From: Acidimicrobiia bacterium
GTDB taxonomy: Bacteria; Actinomycetota; Acidimicrobiia; Acidimicrobiales; SZUA-35
DNA length: 43,576 nucleotides
NCBI GenBank assembly: GCA_029863385.1
Contig: JAOTVU010000022.1
Coordinates: 1-43,576 of the forward strand
Reading direction: 5' to 3'
Shown: piece after piece, positions 1 to 7,360 of the stretch
Layout of the letters: each line of letters begins with the position of its first letter
Numbering within the stretch: position 1 is the first letter of the stretch
Notes under the pieces: generated by a model
What the model saw: only the letters and a program-made list of their open reading frames with translations
Database searches by the model: none
What the model was told of the DNA's origin: nothing
Position numbers and translations under genes: made by a program

Positions 1-155
1 TGCCGGAGGGTACCGAGATGTGTATGCCGGGTGATAACACCGAGATGACGGTTGAGTTGATCAACCCGATTGCGATGGATGAGGGTTTGCGGTTCGCTAT
101 TCGTGAGGGTGGCCGTACTGTGGGCGCAGGCCGCGTCACCAAAATCCTCAAATAA
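1..155 (+). CDS. tuf: Elongation factor Tu, C-terminal end (partial)
   Basis: The window opens inside a gene whose last 51 codons, read from base 3 to the TAA at 153-155, give a typical EF-Tu C-terminus. It contains [18 protein letters not shown] and ends [15 protein letters not shown], the barrel domain III that helps clamp aminoacyl-tRNA. EF-Tu is the GTPase that delivers aminoacyl-tRNA to the ribosome. Codons here more often end in T (ggt, cgt, gtt, gct) than in neighbouring genes, as expected for a very highly expressed gene. A terminator follows, and the next gene is a DUF4129 protein rather than rpsJ, so tuf ends its transcription unit here. The start lies outside the window. Confidence 0.95.
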   Translation, partial: PEGTEMCMPGDNTEMTVELINPIAMDEGLRFAIREGGRTVGAGRVTKILK

Positions 156-185
156 CAGTCCGGATTCCAAACCAGTTGGTGGTCG

Positions 186-226
186 AACCCCCGTCGGGAC
201 CCGAGGTCCCTGCGGGGGTTTCCCCG
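186..226 (+). terminator. Rho-independent-type terminator after tuf
   Basis: The arms 186-200 and 206-220 pair over about 14 of 15 positions, with one G-T wobble and one mismatch, around a 5-nt loop CCGAG. A short T-containing tail follows (gtttccccgtttt). It lies 31 nt after the tuf stop codon and before the next start, so it most likely ends the tuf transcript. Confidence 0.8.
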
Positions 227-255
227 TTTTCTGGGCCGCAAACTATCGTGGATTG

Positions 256-1119
256 ATGGCCGTGAAGGGCAGAAGGACACCGCGTGCCGGGCGGCGCGCT
301 GCGATTGGGGCCGTCGCCGTGGTCGGGTGGGTGCTGGTCGTGATGATCGCCGCCGGCCCCCGACCTGATGACCGGACCTGGATCGGTCTGCCGGCACTGG
401 ACGATCTCATGGGCGTGGCCTTCGTGGCCTTGATCATCTGGGCGTTGGTGTGGACGGTCCGGGTTGTTCGCGTCGGATCGGGCGCAAAGGAAGCCCGACC
501 GGCGAATCTGATCACGTTGTGGCTCGGTCTCGCCGTTGCCATCGCGGTGGTGATGGCCAATCCGTCCATCGTCGAACGGCTGCTCGATGTGAATCCGGCG
601 GATTCGTCCCGGTCCGGCGTCGAAGAACCGGTCGAGGAGGAACCGCCGGCACCGGTCGACTTCACGATCACGGCCAACCAGGTCTACATCGCGCTCGCCG
701 CCATCGGCGTTTGGCTCGGCGCCACCGCCGCGGCACGGCGCCGGACCGTCGAAGACGACGGCGTCGGTGCCGACGACGATCTCGTCGACCGCAGCGAGCT
801 GAGCCGCACGATCGACGGCATGGTCGAGGACCTGGAACTCGGAACCGACCCCCGGTCCGCGGTTCTCACCGCCTACGACCGGCTGGAGCGGGCGCTGGCA
901 CAACATGACTGCCCGAGGAGACCGACCGAGACACCGACCGAACATCTCGATCGTGTTCTCGCCCGCCTACCGATCGACCGAACACCCCTGCTCGATCTCG
1001 CTCGTCGCTACGAAGTGGCCCGCTTCTCGAGCAGCCGGGTCACGGAAACCGACCGCAGTCGGGCCGCAACCGATCTGGCTCGCATCCGCGACGATCTGAG
1101 CCGACTCGCCCGCCCATGA
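256..1119 (+). CDS. Membrane protein with C-terminal DUF4129 domain
   Basis: This 287-residue protein has two hydrophobic segments near the N-terminus, an acidic proline-rich linker, a third hydrophobic segment (TANQVYIALAAIGVWLGATA) and a soluble C-terminal domain. That domain carries the DUF4129 pattern AVLTAYDRLERAL ... RRPTETPTEHLDRVL ... LLDLARRYEVARFSS. DUF4129 proteins are regularly encoded with MoxR ATPases and DUF58 proteins, as here, and are thought to act in cell-surface assembly or protein maturation. The exact role is unknown. I chose ATG 256 because the open frame upstream runs back through the terminator and into tuf. It heads the 256-4810 gene run but is separated from the next gene by a repeat element. 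Confidence 0.8.
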   Translation: MAVKGRRTPRAGRRAAIGAVAVVGWVLVVMIAAGPRPDDRTWIGLPALDDLMGVAFVALIIWALVWTVRVVRVGSGAKEARPANLITLWLGLAVAIAVVMANPSIVERLLDVNPADSSRSGVEEPVEEEPPAPVDFTITANQVYIALAAIGVWLGATAAARRRTVEDDGVGADDDLVDRSELSRTIDGMVEDLELGTDPRSAVLTAYDRLERALAQHDCPRRPTETPTEHLDRVLARLPIDRTPLLDLARRYEVARFSSSRVTETDRSRAATDLARIRDDLSRLARP

Positions 1120-1143
1120 CCGTCGCAGTCCCGGAGGCCGTCA

Positions 1144-1232
1144 CACCTGCGAAGCAGGTGCTTACCGAGTTTCGCCCGGCGGCCAAACGTCGCAAGGCCG
1201 TTACCGACTTTCGCCGAGTGGCGAAACATCGT
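1144..1232 (+). repeat. Hairpin plus two TTACCGA repeat units (dispersed element)
   Basis: A perfect hairpin, CACCTGC-GAA-GCAGGTG (1144-1160), is followed by two related units of about 32 bp, at 1162-1193 and 1201-1232. Each starts TTACCGA, carries an inverted repeat of the type TTTCGCC...GGCGAAA, and ends AACRTCG. The units match at about 25 of 32 positions. On the opposite strand, the same architecture (hairpin, TTACCGAG, inverted repeat, ACGTCGC) recurs at 5889-5948 and 5988-6047. The element fills most of the 150-bp gap between the DUF4129 gene and the next gene of the run. It may act as a transcription attenuator or be a mobile REP-like repeat. Confidence 0.75.
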
Positions 1233-1270
1233 CCGCTGGAGTCCTTCCTCTGGGATCGGAAGGCAGATCG

Positions 1271-1819
1271 GTGACCGGCCGGCGGCTGCTCCGAATCGCC
1301 GCCTGGGCCCTGGCCCTGGGGCTGCTGGTCGCCCTGCCCGTCGGCGGGCAACAACGGGTGTCCGTCGAGCTGTGGTTCACCGCTCTCGCCCTGTGGCTCC
1401 TGATCGGGCTGGCCGTCTCGCTCATCCGTGCCGCCCCGCCCCGTGGCGGCCGAAGCGCCGGCCTGCTACCCGTGCTCGCCCAGTGGTTCACCCGCCTCCG
1501 CCGCCGGTCGGCGGCGCCCGAGAGTTCGCAGCTGAAAGACCATCTCTACATCGAAGCGCTCATCAGGCGGGCCATCGCCAACGAGAGGTCACACGCCCGT
1601 CGGCTGCGGCCGCGCCTCCAGGCAATCGTCGACCACCACTTCCTGCTCCAATACGGCGTCGACTCCAACACCGACCCGACGCAGGCGATCGCCCGCCAAC
1701 GGCAGCGGTTCGGCGACACCGCATGGCTGCTCGACCCGACCGTCACAGACCGGGCGCCGACCCTCGACGAACTCGACGGATTCCTGCGGAGGCTGAACGA
1801 CGACGGCGATCACCAGTAG
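1271..1819 (+). CDS. Small membrane protein of the MoxR/DUF58 cluster
   Basis: This 182-residue protein starts at GTG 1271. Two hydrophobic segments lie within the first 55 residues (LRIAAWALALGLLVALPV and LWFTALALWLLIGLAVSLI). A basic, helical cytoplasmic region follows, with RRAIANERSHARRLRPRLQAI and a TLDELDGFLRRLND ending. I recognise no catalytic motif. Short membrane proteins of this shape commonly sit between DUF4129 and MoxR genes in actinobacteria, so a structural or adaptor role in that membrane complex is likely but inferred. The stop is 30 nt before the MoxR start, which suggests co-transcription. Confidence 0.7.
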   Translation: MTGRRLLRIAAWALALGLLVALPVGGQQRVSVELWFTALALWLLIGLAVSLIRAAPPRGGRSAGLLPVLAQWFTRLRRRSAAPESSQLKDHLYIEALIRRAIANERSHARRLRPRLQAIVDHHFLLQYGVDSNTDPTQAIARQRQRFGDTAWLLDPTVTDRAPTLDELDGFLRRLNDDGDHQ

Positions 1820-1849
1820 GGTTGCGGAGAGCACGATGACCACGAACCA

Positions 1850-2920
1850 GTGCAGAACCGAGTGCAGGACGCCGTGCACGACCCACCGCGGGGGCGGACC
1901 GTGAGCGGAACCGGCGACCTGTCCATCGAAGGGGCGGCCGCGGCCACCGAGCGTATTCTCGATGCGCTGGAGACCGTCGTCGTCGGGAAGCGGCCCGAGT
2001 TGGAGCTGATCGTGAGCGGACTGCTGGCCAGCGGCCATGTGCTGCTCGAGGATCTGCCCGGTCTCGGCAAGACGCTGATCGCCCGGTCGATCGCCCAGGT
2101 GACCGGGCTGACGGTCGGCCGGATTCAGTTCACTCCCGATCTGATGCCGGCCGATGTGACCGGCTCGCTGCTCTACGATCAGCGCCACTCCGAGTTCGTG
2201 TTCCGACGGGGCCCGGTCTTCCACAACGTGGTGCTGGCCGACGAGATCAACCGCTCGCCGCCCAAGACCCAGGCTGCACTGCTCGAGGCGATGCAGGAAC
2301 GTCAGGTCACGGTCGACGGTGTGTCGCATCGGCTACCCCAGCCTTTTCTCGTTCTGGCCACCCAGAACCCCATCGAATTCGAGGGGACCTATCCGCTGCC
2401 CGAGGCCCAGATCGACCGGTTCCTGCTCCGCACGTCGATCGGTTACCCGACGGCGGCCGAGGAGGCCGAGATAATCCGTCGCCGTCTCGAACGCCGCACC
2501 GACGTCGTCGAGTTGGCTCCCGTCGTCGATGCCGGCACCGTTCCCGCGCTGCAGCGAGCGATGGAGAACGTCACGGTCTCCGAATCGGTGATCGACTATT
2601 GCGTTGGTCTCGTGCGCGCCACCCGGGCCAATTCCAAGGTTCATGCCGGCTCGAGCCCGCGCGGTGTCGAAGCCCTGGTGAAGGTGGCCCGAGCTCGGGC
2701 GGTGCTCGATCGCCGTGGGTACGTCACCCCCGATGATGTGAAGGCCGTGGCGGTGCCCACCCTGGCCCACCGCGTCGTGCTCCGTCCCGAGTTGTGGGTG
2801 CGCGGTGTCGATCCGTCGTCGGTCGTTCATGAATGCCTCGACACGGTGCCGACCCCCACCACTCTCCCGTCGGCGACGTTTTCCCCGCCGGGCGATCCGG
2901 CGGCTGACGACCGGACATGA
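1850..2920 (+). CDS. MoxR-family AAA+ ATPase
   Basis: This 356-residue protein has a Walker A motif DLPGLGKT (residues 68-75), a Walker B-type segment VVLADEINR (about 127-135), a sensor 1 region LVLATQNPIEFEGTYPLPEAQ, and the helical lid domain with SPRGVEALVKVARA. These are hallmarks of MoxR ATPases, chaperone-like AAA+ proteins that work with VWA or DUF58 partners to mature or remodel client complexes. The start is uncertain: GTG 1850 follows the upstream stop closely, but GTG 1901 would also keep the whole AAA domain. The stop overlaps the next start (ATGA, 2917-2920), so it is translationally coupled to the DUF58 gene. Confidence 0.92.
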   Translation: MQNRVQDAVHDPPRGRTVSGTGDLSIEGAAAATERILDALETVVVGKRPELELIVSGLLASGHVLLEDLPGLGKTLIARSIAQVTGLTVGRIQFTPDLMPADVTGSLLYDQRHSEFVFRRGPVFHNVVLADEINRSPPKTQAALLEAMQERQVTVDGVSHRLPQPFLVLATQNPIEFEGTYPLPEAQIDRFLLRTSIGYPTAAEEAEIIRRRLERRTDVVELAPVVDAGTVPALQRAMENVTVSESVIDYCVGLVRATRANSKVHAGSSPRGVEALVKVARARAVLDRRGYVTPDDVKAVAVPTLAHRVVLRPELWVRGVDPSSVVHECLDTVPTPTTLPSATFSPPGDPAADDRT

Positions 2921-4242
2921 CGCGCCGGTCGACCGAGCGCCTGCCCGTCGCCCTTGCGCTGAGTCTCATCGGGGGCGTCGCCGCCGTGGCGCTCGGTCGA
3001 CCGGCTATTGCCATGCTGGTGACTCCCTGGTTCGTCCTCCTGGTGGCCGGGATCATCCGGGCCGGCCGGCAGGCGCCGTCGCTGACCGTGACCGTCGACG
3101 AGATGAGGCCGCTTGTCGGTGACACGATCGAGATCACGGCCACCGTGGCCAACACGAACGGGCGGGTGACGATGACCGCGTCGCCGTGGTCGCCGGTAGG
3201 CGCGCTGAGCCGCCGGCCGGTCGCACCCCGGGAGATCGTGACCGGCGGTGGGGCGGCGCAGACGGTGACGTTCCCGGTGCCGACCGATCAATGGGGAACG
3301 TTCGACGTCGGGCGGATCGGTATCGAGGTGGTGGAGCCGTACGGGCTGACCCGTTGGACCGGCGTTCTGCACGATCCGACACCCATCCGCGTCCACCCGA
3401 CGTCCCAGCAGATCCAGTCGATGGTCGCACCCTGGTTCGTCCGCCGCACGACCGGCGCCCACCGATCGCGGGCCACCGGACGGGGCGTCGAATACGCCGA
3501 CCTGCGTCCTTACGGCCCCGGTGACTCACTGCGCGACATCAACTGGCGGGTCAGTGCTCGCAGCGATCGGCTCTGGACCTCCCAACGTCATCCCGACCGG
3601 GCCACCGACGTCATCCTCCTCCTCGACTCGTTCGTCGAGTCCGGACACGACGTGCAGACGATGTTCGGCCTTGCCATCGAAGCCGCAGTGGCGCTCGCCG
3701 AAAGCCACCTGTCGGTCATCGATCGTGTCGGCCTCGTCGAGTTCGGCGGTCTGGTCCGATGGGTGGTGCCCGGCACCGGCCGGCTGCAGCTGCAGCGGCT
3801 GGTCGACGCGCTCCTGGCCACGGCATTGTACGCAAACGCCGCCGACCGTGACCTGGCGCTGATCGGACCGCGGGCGATCCCTCCCCGGTCGTTCGTCCTC
3901 GCTCTGTCGCCGCTGCTCGACGACCGCTTCATCGAGGCCCTGGTCGAACTGACCGGGCGGGGACACGACGTCGCCGTCATCGAATGCGACCCGGCGATCG
4001 ACCGAACCGCCACCGCTCGCACCGACGACGGTGGTTCCACGACCGGTGGCGCCCAGGCCGCCGAACCGACTGCGGCCGACGTGGCGTGGCGAATCTGGTC
4101 GGCCGAACGAATGATGTTGCGTGACCGCCTGGCCCAACGGGGCGTGGCGGTCAGTCGATGGGAGCGGGACCTCCCACTGGAGGTGACGTTGCGGGAGCTG
4201 ACCCGAAAGCGTCGCCGAATCGGCCCGCTGGTGCGGCGATGA
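2917..4242 (+). CDS. DUF58 (VWA-like) membrane-anchored protein
   Basis: This 441-residue protein begins with two close hydrophobic segments (residues 10-48). An extracytoplasmic-like beta region follows, then the DUF58 signature: RGVEYADLRPYGPGDSLRD at about 189-207, followed by INWRVSARSDRLW. Next comes the start of a VWA-like fold, DVILLLDSF (231-239). DUF58 proteins are partners of MoxR ATPases. Start ATG 2917 overlaps the MoxR stop by 4 bp. The C-terminus is basic (TRKRRRIGPLVRR), and its last codons lie inside a short direct repeat that also supplies the start of the next gene. Confidence 0.9.
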   Translation: MTRRSTERLPVALALSLIGGVAAVALGRPAIAMLVTPWFVLLVAGIIRAGRQAPSLTVTVDEMRPLVGDTIEITATVANTNGRVTMTASPWSPVGALSRRPVAPREIVTGGGAAQTVTFPVPTDQWGTFDVGRIGIEVVEPYGLTRWTGVLHDPTPIRVHPTSQQIQSMVAPWFVRRTTGAHRSRATGRGVEYADLRPYGPGDSLRDINWRVSARSDRLWTSQRHPDRATDVILLLDSFVESGHDVQTMFGLAIEAAVALAESHLSVIDRVGLVEFGGLVRWVVPGTGRLQLQRLVDALLATALYANAADRDLALIGPRAIPPRSFVLALSPLLDDRFIEALVELTGRGHDVAVIECDPAIDRTATARTDDGGSTTGGAQAAEPTAADVAWRIWSAERMMLRDRLAQRGVAVSRWERDLPLEVTLRELTRKRRRIGPLVRR

Positions 4243-4262
4243 CCAGGGTGGTGCGGCGATGA
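4229..4262 (+). repeat. Short tandem duplication at a gene junction
   Basis: The 14-mer tggtgcggcgatga occurs at 4229-4242 and again at 4249-4262, a period of 20 bp. The first copy contains the DUF58 stop codon (TGA 4240-4242). The second contains the start codon of the next gene (ATG 4259). It looks like a small tandem duplication that separated a formerly overlapping ATGA stop/start junction by 20 bp. Confidence 0.7.
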
Positions 4263-4810
4263 TCCGGCCGGGAGGAACGCAGGCGTTGCTTGCCGTGGTG
4301 GCGGCAGGGCTGGCCGGATGGACCACGGTGGCCACGACCACCCGGTTCGCCGACTCCGCCCTTCGATTCGTGGGATTCGGCTTGGTCATCTTCGTGGTGG
4401 CTGTGGTGACCGGTTCCCGGTTCGCCGTCGGCGGTGCCGTTCTCGTGGCACTGACCGGCGCGGTCATCAAGATCGGCACGGTCCCGGTGCAGCGGTGGGA
4501 ACGATCGCTGATCATCGCCGGCCTGTGGTACGTGGCAGCGGAACTGGCATGGGACTCGATGGAACGGCGCGATGGGCGCGACCGGCGACCGGGTGTCACC
4601 CTCGACCGACTGAGCGAAGTCGCCACGGTACTGGTGGTGTCGCTGGGGGCGACCATCGCCGCCGTTGCGCTTGTCGGCGCCGCACCGCCCCGTACACTGC
4701 TCGTGCTTATGGTGACCGTCGGCGGGCTTGCCTTCGCCCTCGTCATCGCCACCCGGCAGCTCACCGCCACCGGTGAGCGGCGAACAGTCGCAACCGACGA
4801 CCACCTCTGA
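4259..4810 (+). CDS. Multi-TM membrane protein, end of MoxR/DUF58 run
   Basis: This 183-residue hydrophobic protein has about five predicted membrane segments: residues 6-22, 32-50, 53-68, then two after residue 115. A charged cytoplasmic stretch, DSMERRDGRDRRPG, lies in the middle. No family is recognised. It follows the DUF58 gene by 16 bp and is probably its cotranscribed membrane partner. The transcription unit ends here, since the next gene is convergent 24 bp downstream. Confidence 0.6.
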   Translation: MIRPGGTQALLAVVAAGLAGWTTVATTTRFADSALRFVGFGLVIFVVAVVTGSRFAVGGAVLVALTGAVIKIGTVPVQRWERSLIIAGLWYVAAELAWDSMERRDGRDRRPGVTLDRLSEVATVLVVSLGATIAAVALVGAAPPRTLLVLMVTVGGLAFALVIATRQLTATGERRTVATDDHL

Positions 4811-4833
4811 CGAGCCAGGGAAACGAGCAGTGC

Positions 4834-5763
4834 TCAGTTCATCAGGAAGTCCCGGGTCTTGGCCGCACAGAACTCGATCTCGTCGATCCACGGCGCATGC
4901 CCGGCGCGGATGACGATCTCGAGGCTGCAGTTCGGGAGCCTGGCAGCGAAGGCTTCGGCTTCGCGCCGGCCGCCATTGGTGTCCTCGTCACCCCACAGGA
5001 GGAGCACCGGCATCTGTAGGCGCTGAAGCTCCTCGTCGGTGAACAGGAACTCGGGGTTCTCACCCTTGAGCGAAACGAACGTGTTGTTGTCGGTCTCGGA
5101 CTTGAGTGTGGCGGTGTGCTTCAGGTGGGCGACTGTCCAGGCCAGCATGTCGTCATCGAACGTCTTGGACTCGACGGCCCGCCTCATACCCACCTGCTTG
5201 AGCATCGACTTCACCACCGGTGCGCTGATCGGCATGTGAACCATCAATGCCTTCAAGAGCGCCGGTGATCCGAGCCGCATCATCATCGGCACCTTGGCCA
5301 TCGGGGTCCCCACCGCCCACGAGTACTCGACCAGCCTGGTGACCCGATGGGGATGGGTCATTGCGGCGCGGAAGCCGAAGAACCCGCCCATGGAAGTGCA
5401 GGCGATGGCCGCTTCGTCGAGTCCGAGTCCATCGAGAACGCCCGGTGTGAGATCCTCGGCAAAGCGCTTGAAGTCGGCCGGCGATCGCAGCGGACCGTTC
5501 GGGATCGGGTCACTGAGGCCACAGCCGGGACGGTCCACGAGGATGCACCGGAACTCGTCCCTGAGGGCGTCGGCCAACAGAACCCAGCTCGAACCGGCAA
5601 CGACGGCGCCGTGGATGAACACGATGGGCGGGCCGTCGCCGACCTCCTGCACGCGCACCTCGCTCCCGGCCGGAAGCCGGATGCGGCGTTCCGACGGTGT
5701 GATGCCGAACTTCGACCACAACTCCCGCTCGGCGGCCACGAACTTGGAGAGATCCTTCGCCAC
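4834..5763 (-). CDS. Alpha/beta-hydrolase fold protein
   Basis: This 309-residue protein has the alpha/beta-hydrolase core: an oxyanion-region HG in PIVFIHGAVVAGSSWVLLAD, ILVDRPGCGLSDP, the nucleophile elbow ACTSMGGFFG (Ser in SMGG), LLLWGDEDTNGG with the acidic residue, and a terminal His in IRAGHAPWIDE. Substrate is not predictable; esterases, haloalkane dehalogenase relatives and lactonases share this pattern. The open frame extends up to 5931, but that part would translate repeat and hairpin DNA. I therefore chose GTG 5763, where the sequence becomes LSKFVAAERELWSKFG. A TATACC box lies 6 nt upstream of this GTG on the minus strand, which fits a leaderless start. Confidence 0.85.
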   Translation of the reverse strand: MAKDLSKFVAAERELWSKFGITPSERRIRLPAGSEVRVQEVGDGPPIVFIHGAVVAGSSWVLLADALRDEFRCILVDRPGCGLSDPIPNGPLRSPADFKRFAEDLTPGVLDGLGLDEAAIACTSMGGFFGFRAAMTHPHRVTRLVEYSWAVGTPMAKVPMMMRLGSPALLKALMVHMPISAPVVKSMLKQVGMRRAVESKTFDDDMLAWTVAHLKHTATLKSETDNNTFVSLKGENPEFLFTDEELQRLQMPVLLLWGDEDTNGGRREAEAFAARLPNCSLEIVIRAGHAPWIDEIEFCAAKTRDFLMN

Positions 5764-5840
5764 GAGGACGGTATAGCAGATCTGGTTCGCCGGCGTTCCG
5801 CGGACCGTGGACCACCGAGAATACGGGTTTCGGAACCGCG

Positions 5841-5869
5841 GACTCCCGCACCGCGGGTCGGTGCAGTAG
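5841..5869 (-). repeat. Degenerate third hairpin copy
   Basis: On the minus strand this is CTACTGC followed by a hairpin GACCCGC-GGT-GCGGGaGTC. It matches the first half of the two full copies at 5889-5948 and 5988-6047, but the TTACCGA unit that should follow is not recognisable. Confidence 0.55.
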
Positions 5870-5888
5870 CCCTTGCGCCACGCTCGCA

Positions 5889-5948
5889 GCCGGCGACGTT
5901 TGCCGAAGTCGAACTCGGTAAGGTCCCGCACCGCGGGACCGGCAGTAG
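5889..5948 (-). repeat. 60-bp hairpin repeat, copy A
   Basis: On the minus strand the order is CTACTGCC, a perfect 8-bp hairpin GGTCCCGC-GGT-GCGGGACC, then TTACCGAGTTCG ... CAAACGTCGC. It matches copy B (5988-6047) at 56 of 60 positions and shares its second half with the repeat at 1144-1232. It lies between the hydrolase gene and the tRNA, and could terminate read-through from the tRNA. Confidence 0.85.
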
Positions 5949-5987
5949 TTCTAACCGAGTGCTTTTCAAACCCGCACGATGCTCACG

Positions 5988-6047
5988 GCCAGCGACGTTC
6001 GCCGAGGGCGAACTCGGTAAGGTCCCGCACCGCGGGACCGGCAGTAG
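5988..6047 (-). repeat. 60-bp hairpin repeat, copy B, abutting the tRNA 3' end
   Basis: It has the same architecture as copy A, but with a better inverted repeat in the second half (GTTCGCC-GAG-GGCGAAC on the plus strand). Its conserved CTACTGCC overlaps the last bases of tRNA-Met, so the GGTCCCGC hairpin begins within a few nucleotides of the mature tRNA 3' end. It probably serves as the tRNA terminator as well. Confidence 0.85.
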
Positions 6048-6118
6048 CGACGGTGGGACTCGAACCCACGACCTCTCGATTATGAGTCGAGCACTCTCAC
6101 CAACTGAGCTACGTCGCC
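6045..6118 (-). tRNA. tRNA-Met, anticodon CAT
   Basis: The minus strand folds as a 74-nt tRNA. The acceptor stem is GGCGACG with CGTCGCT and discriminator A. The D arm is GCTCAGTTGGTGAGAGT. The anticodon stem and loop is CTCGA-CTCATAA-TCGAG with anticodon CAT, and the T arm is GTGGGTTCGAGTCCCAC. CCA is not encoded. The sequence resembles elongator Met tRNAs of actinobacteria more than initiator tRNA. A tRNA-Ile with lysidine-modified CAT cannot be excluded without a covariance model. Confidence 0.93.
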
Positions 6119-6137
6119 TCGGTCTTCAGGCGTGGTC

Positions 6138-6143
6138 AGTGTA
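6138..6143 (-). promoter_or_regulatory. Putative -10 box of tRNA-Met
   Basis: TACACT on the minus strand (TANNNT) lies 19 nt upstream of the mature tRNA 5' end, leaving a short leader for RNase P removal. The -35 is not clear. Confidence 0.45.
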
Positions 6144-6180
6144 TCAATCGCTCCACGGCGGGACTCGCCGATTTCGGTCC

Positions 6181-7197
6181 TCAGTGGGCGGCGGCGCCCC
6201 GGCGGGGTACCACGTGCATCACGGCGACCACGATGGCGCCGACGATGATCCCGAGGATGGCCGACGCAGCGGTGTTGGTCAGCCAGGAGGCGAATCCCGA
6301 GATCGACGACAGTGACTCGCCGACCGCCTCCTCGAGGTGATGAACCTGGTCGTACGGCCAGCTCCAGCCGAGCTCGTCAAAGCCGACGAGCAGGATGTGA
6401 CCGCCCACCCACAACATCGCGATCATGCCGATGGTCGACAGGAAGGTCATGAACCTCGGCATCCCCTTGACCAGAGCCTGGCCCAGCGACTGCGAGAGGT
6501 TCGATTCCTGCTGGGCCAGATGGAGGCCGATGTCATCGATCTTCACGATCAGGGCAACCGAGCCGTAGACCAGCAGGGTGATGCCGATGGCGACGACGAA
6601 CAGGATGACGGTGCGGCTGACGATCGGTTCGTCGGCCACCTCGTTCAATGCGATGACCATGATCTCCGACGACAGAATGAAGTCGGTTCGGATGGCGCCC
6701 GACACCATTTCGTCCTCCCGATCGTTGGCTGCCAGTTTGCCGACCTGCACCTTCGTGGTGGAGACAGCGGCGTCGTGGCCGTCGTCCTGGTGGCCGGCAT
6801 CACCAGGTCCGGAAGCATGGCCACCACCGTGATCGTGACCACCGCCGAGCTTCTCCCAGATCTTCTCCGCCCCCTCGAAACACAGGAACGTGCCGCCGAG
6901 CATCAGCAGCGGAGTGAGCAGCCAGGGCAGGAACTCGCTCATCACCAGAGCGGCGGGAAGTATGAACAGGATCTTGTTGCGCAGCGAACCGGTGGCGATG
7001 CGCCGGATCATGGGAAGTTCACGATCGGCGGTGAAGTTGTGGACGTAGCGGGGGGTGACCGCTGCGTCATCGACGACCACACCGGCCGCCTTGGCCCCGG
7101 CCCTGCTCGCCGCGGTGCCGACATCGTCGAGCGAAGCGGCCGCCACCTTGGCCAGGGTGGCGACGTCGTCGAGCAATGCCGCCAATCCACCGGCCAT
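6181..7197 (-). CDS. DUF808-family membrane protein
   Basis: This 338-residue protein starts MAGGLAALLDDVATLAKVAA, the typical opening of DUF808 (YedI-like) inner-membrane proteins. FTADRELPMIRRIATGSLRNK, LTPLLMLGGTFLCFEGAEKI and several further membrane helices follow. After the GGTFLCFEGAEK segment there is a His/Gly-rich loop (GGGHDHGGGHASGPGD...GHQDDGHD), longer than I would expect for the family, which could bind metal. The role of DUF808 is not established. I chose ATG 7197 because the residues upstream in the same frame are low-complexity and antisense to the lipoprotein gene. It is divergent from that lipoprotein gene, with 163 bp between starts. Confidence 0.85.
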   Translation of the reverse strand: MAGGLAALLDDVATLAKVAAASLDDVGTAASRAGAKAAGVVVDDAAVTPRYVHNFTADRELPMIRRIATGSLRNKILFILPAALVMSEFLPWLLTPLLMLGGTFLCFEGAEKIWEKLGGGHDHGGGHASGPGDAGHQDDGHDAAVSTTKVQVGKLAANDREDEMVSGAIRTDFILSSEIMVIALNEVADEPIVSRTVILFVVAIGITLLVYGSVALIVKIDDIGLHLAQQESNLSQSLGQALVKGMPRFMTFLSTIGMIAMLWVGGHILLVGFDELGWSWPYDQVHHLEEAVGESLSSISGFASWLTNTAASAILGIIVGAIVVAVMHVVPRRGAAAH

Positions 7198-7360
7198 CAG
7201 CGAACCAGCCGATCGGAAGCCCACGACACGTCCGAAACCATTCGCCTGGTCAACATGGCAATCAGCGTATAGCCCTCCTCCAGCGGTGCAGAACCACCGA
7301 AGCCGAGCCGTCGCCGAGGCGCGGTCGCAGACCCGATCCGCAGGAGTACCCTGCACGCCC

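Noticed and set aside
70..255. N-terminal extension of the DUF4129 gene to an ATG at 70
   Set aside because: The extension would overlap the tuf coding end and cross the terminator at 186-226; ATG 256 starts the protein-like sequence.
148..945. Long antisense open frames across the MoxR/DUF58 region and others
   Set aside because: Typical shadow frames of GC-rich genes: Arg/Pro/Gly/His-rich translation, no motifs, and a real gene on the other strand.
5764..5931. Longer N-terminus of the alpha/beta hydrolase
   Set aside because: It would translate the hairpin repeats (5841-5869, and part of 5889-5948), giving an Arg/Cys-rich segment with no family match.
5889..6047. Integrase attachment site or tRNA 3' duplication
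   Set aside because: Copy A shares only the last few bases of the tRNA (CTA) plus the downstream repeat, and no integrase or foreign block is present, so it is not an att duplication.
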